6,174 nt of DNA from Candidatus Omnitrophota bacterium (GTDB lineage: Bacteria > Ratteibacteria > UBA8468 > B48-G9 > JAFGKM01). Positions 1 through 4,229 of this stretch are shown here, one piece after another. The stretch covers positions 1-6,174 of the forward strand of contig JAKJFI010000057.1 in assembly GCA_022704985.1 (NCBI GenBank), given 5' to 3'. The position numbers and the translations under genes were made by a program. Position 1 is the first letter of the stretch. Every line of letters starts with the position of its first letter. The notes below the pieces were generated by a model. It ran no database searches, had not been told where the DNA came from, and saw only the letters and a program-made list of their open reading frames with translations.

Positions 1-375
1 AATCCCCACAATTATGAAGCTTTCTACAAGATGGCCTTTGCCTACGGAGAATCAGGAAACCTTAATGAAGCGGAGAAGCTTTACCTGGAGATAAACAGAT
101 ATATATTCCCGCATTACGCCAAAACCGACACCAACCTCGGAACGGTCTATCTCCGCCTGGGCGACCACCGGAAAGCCCTTTATTACTACAGGTGGGCAGA
201 CTATCTGAATCCATATGACCTGGACGTGCTTTGCGGAACCGCATCAATATACCTTATGTTCTATGATGCTCCGAAACAGGCGGCCGTTTATCTCAACAGG
301 GTCTTGACAATAGACCCTAAAAACGGTTATGCTAATACGGTTTTGGGTTTGTTGAAGAAAGAAGGAAAACTATAA
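1..375 (+). CDS. TPR-repeat protein, C-terminal part (5' end outside window)
   Basis: The frame is open from the first base to a TAA at 373-375, so this is the last 124 residues of a longer protein. It contains about three tandem 34-residue tetratricopeptide repeats, at roughly residues 5-38, 39-72 and 73-106, followed by the first helix of a fourth. Typical TPR positions are visible: the A-Y-x-x-x-G turn (A14, Y15, G19), an alanine in helix B (NEAEKLY, RKALYYY, KQAAVYL) and N-P or D-P between repeats (NP at 70-71, DP near residue 105). TPRs are helical protein-protein interaction scaffolds, and the partner cannot be read from this fragment. No signal peptide or membrane segment is visible in this part. 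In many uncultivated bacteria such C-terminal TPR arrays follow an O-antigen-ligase-like membrane domain, but that is only a possibility. It lies 100 bp upstream of rpmB on the same strand. The methionine at 31-33 is internal to a repeat and is not a credible start. Confidence 0.85.
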   Translation, partial: NPHNYEAFYKMAFAYGESGNLNEAEKLYLEINRYIFPHYAKTDTNLGTVYLRLGDHRKALYYYRWADYLNPYDLDVLCGTASIYLMFYDAPKQAAVYLNRVLTIDPKNGYANTVLGLLKKEGKL

Positions 376-420
376 ATCACCCTCACTTAGCCCCTCTCAC
401 CACTCAAGGGCGAGGAGAAA
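376..420. repeat. Possible degenerate intergenic palindromic repeat
   Basis: Immediately after the TPR gene comes a C-rich then G-rich stretch. The C-rich arm at 391-400 and the G-rich arm at 408-417 pair imperfectly (about 7 of 10 positions). The layout, CCCTCAC-type start, CCCCTCTC arm and AAGGGCGAG end, resembles short hairpin repeats that are scattered between genes in many bacterial genomes. The 9-mer AAGGGCGAG at 406-414 also occurs on the minus strand at 5613-5621, next to the palindrome inside glyS. The copy is decayed, and with one copy here the repeat nature is an inference. The rest of the gap up to rpmB (421-460) shows nothing I can name. Confidence 0.3.
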
Positions 421-462
421 TATACGGGGTTTAGTGAATACTGACTTTAGAAGTTGAAATTT

Positions 463-469
463 GGGAGGT
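463..469 (+). promoter_or_regulatory. Shine-Dalgarno site of rpmB
   Basis: The sequence GGGAGGT ends 6 bases before the ATG at 476-478. It fixes that ATG as the rpmB start. The in-frame TTG at 461 is too early because it overlaps the ribosome-binding site itself. Confidence 0.85.
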
Positions 470-475
470 AATATA

Positions 476-688
476 ATGGGAAAGACATGCACGCTCTGCG
501 GTAAAAGAAGCAAAACCGGAAACAGCATAAGCCATTCAAACGTCAAAACGAGAAGAGTATGGAAACCCAATATCCAGAGACTGCTTGTGGATATCGAAGG
601 CACGAATAAGAGGATTAACGTCTGCACCACCTGCATTAAATCTGGCAAGGTAAAAAGACCTGTGGAACAGGTAAAAGCAGAAGAATAA
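476..688 (+). CDS. rpmB: Large-subunit ribosomal protein bL28, zinc-binding (C+) type
   Basis: This is a 70-residue protein of the 50S ribosomal subunit. The family core is clear: K-x-x-x-x-G-N-x-x-S-H-S near residues 12-21, then T-R-R-x-W-x-P-N-I-Q at about 25-34, followed by the basic strand ending in N-K-R-I-N-V. Two CxxC pairs, C5/C8 and C50/C53, form the zinc ribbon found in one of the two natural forms of bL28; the other form lacks the cysteines. Length is normal for the short form of the family. The start is set by a strong Shine-Dalgarno sequence 6 bases upstream of the ATG. Translation from the TTG at 461 would add five residues encoded by the ribosome-binding site and is rejected. 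The gene stands alone on its strand after the TPR gene and converges on recJ, leaving 98 bp between the two stop codons. Identity is certain, but I see no clear promoter. Confidence 0.97.
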   Translation: MGKTCTLCGKRSKTGNSISHSNVKTRRVWKPNIQRLLVDIEGTNKRINVCTTCIKSGKVKRPVEQVKAEE

Positions 689-759
689 CAGTTGCTCTAT
701 CTTCTTCATCCTGTTGATACTGCCATGCCTGCTTTCTTCTCTCATCAAGGATGAGGAAA

Positions 760-779
760 TCCCGCAGAAAGGGGCGGGA
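760..779 (-). terminator. Candidate weak intrinsic terminator of the recJ operon
   Basis: Just past the recJ stop, on the minus strand, TCCCGC and GCGGGA form a perfect 6-bp stem with an 8-base loop. It is followed by ATTTCC and then mixed sequence. Position and GC-rich stem fit a terminator, but the T-tract is short, so the call is weak. A second small perfect palindrome, CTCATC-AAG-GATGAG at 741-755, lies next to it. The two together might form a convergent terminator region serving both rpmB and recJ. The rest of the 98-bp gap (689-740) holds nothing recognisable. Confidence 0.3.
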
Positions 780-786
780 AGCGATT

Positions 787-2442
787 CTACTTGGAATGAG
801 AATAGCTGTGGATTCGAAGGTATAACCTGTACAGACCGTTATTTCCCCGGGCGCACGGGGTATAAAAAATGTCTATCTTCTGCCCGTTATCCGGGAGAAC
901 CGATGAATCATCCGCAAGAAAAGACTCGAACATCCTGTCGTTCCTGCCGGTTATCCAGAAACTTTTTTCCTCGTTTCTACTGCGCGCAATGTTCTTAACA
1001 TATACTTCCCTGCAGCGGAATACCGGCGCCGGATTGCCCTTGCCGCAAGGTTCCATGGCTTCATCCATCTCCCTTATCAATTCTGGCGTCAGTTCCTCCA
1101 CGTCCAGCTCGCAGTCATAACGCTGTCCGCACTCGTCAACATCCCATTGAATATCTTCCCAGAAACGCCGTATTTTCTCAAGATTCTCTGCCGGGCACTT
1201 GAAACCCATCGCACAGGGATGCCCTCCCATGGAAAGCATATACTCCCCGAGCGGCTTGAGCTTTTCGCACAGGTTGTATCCCCCGGGCGCTCTTATAGAA
1301 CCCCTGAACGAATCCTGTGCGGCGGCGCCTACCAGATAAGGCTTGTTGTATCTTCCGGAAAGCCGTGAGGCAATCACCCCGCAGATACCGGGAGAGATAC
1401 TTTCGGAAATTATAAACCCCGCATCCCCGCTGTGATGCTTAAGATTCTCCATTTCCTTTGCGACCGCCCTGTATCTCAACCTGTCGATACTCTCTATCTC
1501 ATCGGCCAGTTCTCTGATAGTCTTCTCGTCATCCTCTGTCAGAAGTCCGAGGGCGATTTCCGGCTTGCCCATCCTGCCCGGAGAGTTCAGCTTGGGATTT
1601 ATCTTCATGACAACGTCCCTCGTGGTAAACGGAGGGCGCAGGTTCTGCCTCTCAATCAAATGGGCAAGACCTTTTATGCCCGTAAAGGGAAGACGCCGCA
1701 GTCCTTCCCTGACAAATATCCTGTTCTCGCCGGTCAGCGGGAGAAAATCCGCCAGTATTGAAAGACACACCGTCTCAATGAAATTATGGAAATACTTCTC
1801 GCTTATACCGGGCAGGATAAGAGCCATACCCTCTATGAACTTGAATGCGATGCCCGCGCCGCTCAAATTCTTCGTTCTTTCAGGCCAGTCATTTTTAAGA
1901 CACGGATCCACGTATAGATGGCTTGCAGGCAGGCGCATCGGACTGCCCGCCATATGATGGTCAAGCACGATGCATCTTATACCTTCTCTTTCAGCCCTTT
2001 CGAGGGCAGCAAAGGAAGATATACCGCAGTCAACGGAAATCAACATCGAATAGCCGTCCCGCTTTATATCGGAAACCAGGTTTTCCTCAATCTCGTAGTC
2101 CTCATCGAGACGGTGGGTCAGACGCAGTGAAAATTCCGAAGAAACGGCCTCAAGAAACTTTATCAGGAGAAAAACGGCGCAAACGCCGTCGGTATCGCCA
2201 TCGCCGTAAACAAATATTTTCTCCCTGTCCAGGACGGCCTTCTTAAGGGTTTCGCACGCCTCCCTCATGCCCGGTATGGAGAACGGTTCGGAAAGGCTGG
2301 AAATCCCCGCATAGAGGAATTCGTGTATTTCCTCTTCCGTTTTGAATCCCCTTCCAGAGAGTATCTTTCTTAATAGCGGAGATATCTTTTCCATTTTATT
2401 TATACTATGATGGAGAGGCACCCCTTCCTCAATAACCGGCAT
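787..2442 (-). CDS. recJ: Single-stranded-DNA-specific exonuclease RecJ (DHH/DHHA1 family)
   Basis: This 551-residue protein is a RecJ-type 5'-3' single-strand DNA exonuclease, a cytoplasmic enzyme of recombination, mismatch and base-excision repair. The N-terminus starts the usual way (ISPLLRKIL near 20-28). The DHH phosphoesterase domain holds the metal-binding acidic motifs: D81-x-D83-x-D85-G, D138 in VDCG, D161-H162-H163, and D232 in ADFLPLTGENR. The family motif N-S-P-G-R-M is at 286-291. The DHHA1 domain follows, with GICGVIASRLSGRYNKP at about 352-368 and GGH at 406-408. The C-terminal OB-fold region (about 440-545) contains P-C-G-K-G-N-P at 465-471. All expected motifs are present and length is close to the family norm, so it should be active. 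It departs from the usual residues: VDCG where VDNG is common, LDHH for TDHH, and 15 cysteines. The ATG start has GGAGGA 8 bases upstream. It is the last gene of the minus-strand run, 52 bp after the deaminase gene. Confidence 0.93.
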   Translation of the reverse strand: MPVIEEGVPLHHSINKMEKISPLLRKILSGRGFKTEEEIHEFLYAGISSLSEPFSIPGMREACETLKKAVLDREKIFVYGDGDTDGVCAVFLLIKFLEAVSSEFSLRLTHRLDEDYEIEENLVSDIKRDGYSMLISVDCGISSFAALERAEREGIRCIVLDHHMAGSPMRLPASHLYVDPCLKNDWPERTKNLSGAGIAFKFIEGMALILPGISEKYFHNFIETVCLSILADFLPLTGENRIFVREGLRRLPFTGIKGLAHLIERQNLRPPFTTRDVVMKINPKLNSPGRMGKPEIALGLLTEDDEKTIRELADEIESIDRLRYRAVAKEMENLKHHSGDAGFIISESISPGICGVIASRLSGRYNKPYLVGAAAQDSFRGSIRAPGGYNLCEKLKPLGEYMLSMGGHPCAMGFKCPAENLEKIRRFWEDIQWDVDECGQRYDCELDVEELTPELIREMDEAMEPCGKGNPAPVFRCREVYVKNIARSRNEEKSFWITGRNDRMFESFLADDSSVLPDNGQKIDIFYTPCARGNNGLYRLYLRIHSYSHSK

Positions 2443-2450
2443 CAGGCTTG

Positions 2451-2476
2451 TCCTCCGAAGCCTTGGCGAAGGGGGA
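2451..2476. repeat. Compact hairpin covering the recJ Shine-Dalgarno site
   Basis: Arms TCCTCC (2451-2456) and GGGGGA (2471-2476) enclose GAA, an inner GC-CTTG-GC and a second GAA, giving a nearly symmetric hairpin with a 3x3 GAA/GAA internal loop. Read as plus-strand RNA all six outer pairs form, one of them G-U. Read as minus-strand RNA, where the recJ transcript lies, one outer pair becomes an A-C mismatch. On the minus strand the left arm is exactly GGAGGA, the recJ ribosome-binding site, 8 bases before the ATG. The shape resembles short dispersed hairpin repeats of candidate-phylum genomes (inference). It could be a repeat that landed there and supplies the binding site, or a structure that reduces recJ translation. 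Confidence 0.4.
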
Positions 2477-2482
2477 AGATGC

Positions 2483-2523
2483 CTCCCGCAAAAATCATGG
2501 TCGGGACAACTTTTCTGCGGGGG
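2483..2523. other. Inverted repeat spanning the dCMP deaminase stop codon
   Basis: CCCGCAAAAA (2485-2494) pairs with TTTT-C-TGCGGG (2511-2521), giving ten pairs with one bulged base around a 16-base loop. On the plus strand a wobble and one further pair extend it outward to 2483-2523. On the minus strand the TGA stop of the deaminase gene falls at the edge of the loop. The run of Ts is inside the stem rather than after it, so this is not a standard intrinsic terminator. It may shape the 3' end of the deaminase message or act as a partial attenuator before recJ, or it may be chance. Confidence 0.3.
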
Positions 2524-3022
2524 CGAGGATACGCACCTTGACTCCGGCTTCTTTCAGCAGGTCGCCGGATATGGCATCCGGATACCCATCCCTTATTACT
2601 ATTTCATTTATGCCGGCATTGATAATCATCTTTGCGCAGACGCTACACGGATGGCAGGTATTATAGAGGTTGCTTCCCTTGATTGATATTCCGTAACGCG
2701 CCGCCTGAATGATGGCGTTCTGTTCAGCATGAAGTCCGCAGCACAGCTCGTGCCTTTCGCCCGAGGGTATCTTCATCCTCTCGCGGAGACAGCCTCTTTC
2801 CCCGCAATGGGTTATCCCGGAAGGCGCTCCGTTATAACCGGTTGCCAGCACTCTTTTTTCCTTCACCAGCACCGCTCCAACGCTTCTTCTTATACAGGTG
2901 GAGCGCGTACTGACCAGTTCCGCAATCTTCATGAAATATTCATCCCATCCCGGCCTGGTTGCTGTGGAACCGCTCGCGGCGGTCTTGTGTGTTCCGGAAC
3001 TACGGGTATATCGGATATTCAC
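2495..3022 (-). CDS. comEB: Deoxycytidylate (dCMP) deaminase, ComEB-like
   Basis: This 175-residue protein belongs to the zinc-dependent cytidine/deoxycytidylate deaminase family, which converts dCMP to dUMP, the precursor of dTMP. The core runs from R-P-G-W-D-E-Y-F (23-30) to about residue 165. The catalytic zinc site is H98-A99-E100 (E100 the proton shuttle) with P-C126-S-V-C129. The dCMP-deaminase hallmarks are G-Y-N-G-A-P-S-G at 62-69, the G-C-L-R-E segment near 77-81 and S-G-E-R-H-E-L-C at 87-94. In studied members the GYNG motif is linked to allosteric dCTP/dTTP control. The start is a GTG preceded by AAGGAGG at 7 bases, located inside glyA, so the genes overlap by 23 bp. This start gives an unusual 22-residue Ser/Thr/Arg-rich N-terminal extension of unknown role; no start codon occurs between it and the conserved core. 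Placement after glyA fits thymidylate supply. The symbol follows the Bacillus homologue and does not imply a competence role. Confidence 0.93.
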   Translation of the reverse strand: MNIRYTRSSGTHKTAASGSTATRPGWDEYFMKIAELVSTRSTCIRRSVGAVLVKEKRVLATGYNGAPSGITHCGERGCLRERMKIPSGERHELCCGLHAEQNAIIQAARYGISIKGSNLYNTCHPCSVCAKMIINAGINEIVIRDGYPDAISGDLLKEAGVKVRILAPAEKLSRP

Positions 3023-4229
3023 CTGCGAACCTCCTTACCTGTTTGGCAATATCCTTCAGGACATTGCCGTCATCCCTGTACTTTAGCGTATCGTCTATCC
3101 ATTCGGCAATAAGGGACATCTCCTTTTCTTTCATGCCCCTGCTGGTAACGAGGGGCGTACCGAAACGTATTCCGCTGGTGGTTCTCGGCGGTTCCGGGTC
3201 GAAGGGAACCAGGTTCTTATTGGATATTATACCTACGCTCTCAAGCAGAATCTGGAACTCGCTTCCCTTGATACCCTTGTTTCTCAAGTCAATTACCATA
3301 AGATGATTATCTGTTCCACCGCTCACCACCCTGTACTGTCTGCTCATGAACTCCTCGCACAGTTTCCTGCTGTTTGCCACTATCTGTTTCTGGTATTCCG
3401 CAAACTCCGGCTTCATGGCATCCCTGAAGGTTACCGCCTTGGCCGCTATTATATGCATGAGAGGTCCGCCCTGAATGCCGGGCATTATGGAATTGTCCAG
3501 CTTATCCCTGTATTTCGCCTTGCAGAGTATGAGCCCGCCCCTGGGACCCCTCAGAGTTTTGTGCGTGGTAGTAGTTACAAAATCCGCAAGGTCCACAGGC
3601 GTGGGATGTATCTTTGCGATAACAAGCCCGGAGATATGCGCAATGTCAGCGAGCATCAGCGCTCCAACTTCTTTCGCTATCGCCGCGACCTTTTTAAAAT
3701 CAATTATCCTTGAATAGGAACTTGCGCCGCAGATTAGCATCTTCGGTTTCTCTTTAAGCGCTATCTCCCTGATGTTTTCATAATCTATCATCTCGGTTTC
3801 CCTGTCAACATCATAAAACACCGCATTGTAGAACATCCCGGAGAAGTTTAAATGCAAACCGTGCGTGAGATGCCCCCCGGAGTTAATGTTCATCGCAAGG
3901 ATTTTATCGCCGGGCTTCAGGGAAGCGAAATAGCAGGCCATGTTTGCCTGACTTCCTGAGTGCGGCTGGACATTTGCGTGCTCGCTGGAAAAGAGACTGC
4001 ACGCCCTCTTCACCGCCAGTGCCTCAATCTTGTCTATATACTTGCAACCGCCGTAGTACCTCCTGCCAGGATAGCCCTCTGCGTATTTATTGGTAAATAT
4101 CGAACCGGCAAGGCGCAGAATATCCCTGCTGACTATGTTCTCTGACGGTATAAGCCCGATTGTATATCTCTGCTTTTCTTCTTCTTGCTTCAATATTCTG
4201 TAAACTTCCGGATCAGACTCTCTAAGCAT
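3000..4229 (-). CDS. glyA: Serine hydroxymethyltransferase
   Basis: This 409-residue pyridoxal-phosphate enzyme interconverts serine plus tetrahydrofolate with glycine plus 5,10-methylene-tetrahydrofolate in the cytoplasm. It is a fold-type I aminotransferase-like protein. Visible signatures in order are: S-E-N at 29-31 (IPSEN, where IASEN is the commoner form), [13 protein letters not shown] at 49-61, P-H-S-G-S-Q-A-N at 89-96, G-G-H-L-T-H-G at 118-124, the PLP-contacting D195-x-A-H, and the Schiff-base lysine K224 in [14 protein letters not shown]. The C-terminal carboxylate-binding arginine is in S-G-I-R354-F-G-T-P. Length is typical and nothing is missing. The ATG is preceded by GGAGGT at 5 bases, lying inside glyS, and the two genes overlap by 8 bp. 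Its product glycine is the substrate of GlyS, and its one-carbon product is the partner of the dUMP line fed by the next gene, so the order makes metabolic sense. Confidence 0.97.
   Translation of the reverse strand: MLRESDPEVYRILKQEEEKQRYTIGLIPSENIVSRDILRLAGSIFTNKYAEGYPGRRYYGGCKYIDKIEALAVKRACSLFSSEHANVQPHSGSQANMACYFASLKPGDKILAMNINSGGHLTHGLHLNFSGMFYNAVFYDVDRETEMIDYENIREIALKEKPKMLICGASSYSRIIDFKKVAAIAKEVGALMLADIAHISGLVIAKIHPTPVDLADFVTTTTHKTLRGPRGGLILCKAKYRDKLDNSIMPGIQGGPLMHIIAAKAVTFRDAMKPEFAEYQKQIVANSRKLCEEFMSRQYRVVSGGTDNHLMVIDLRNKGIKGSEFQILLESVGIISNKNLVPFDPEPPRTTSGIRFGTPLVTSRGMKEKEMSLIAEWIDDTLKYRDDGNVLKDIAKQVRRFAGEYPIYP
3030..3036 (-). promoter_or_regulatory. Shine-Dalgarno site of the dCMP deaminase gene, inside glyA
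   Basis: On the minus strand AAGGAGG lies 7 bases before the GTG at 3022-3020, within the last codons of glyA. It decides the deaminase start and implies translational coupling to glyA. Confidence 0.85.

Noticed and set aside
349..376. Possible promoter for rpmB: TTGTTG, 16 bases, TATAAA
   Set aside because: Only three of six -35 positions match, and the site lies over the end of the TPR gene. AT-rich matches of this quality arise by chance.
461..475. Upstream TTG start for rpmB
   Set aside because: It would translate the Shine-Dalgarno sequence itself. The ATG at 476 has ideal spacing and gives the normal bL28 N-terminus.
741..755. Perfect small palindrome CTCATC-AAG-GATGAG as a terminator for rpmB
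   Set aside because: There is no T-run after it on either strand and the stem is only six pairs, so it is mentioned only with the neighbouring hairpin.
714..998. Plus-strand open frame after rpmB running into the recJ 3' end
   Set aside because: Most of it is antisense to the RecJ OB-fold coding region. The translation looks random and no good ribosome-binding site precedes it.
1565..1957. Plus-strand open frame of 130 codons opposite recJ
   Set aside because: It is antisense to a clearly conserved gene and its translation has no recognisable features. The same applies to the other frames opposite recJ, the deaminase gene, glyA and glyS.
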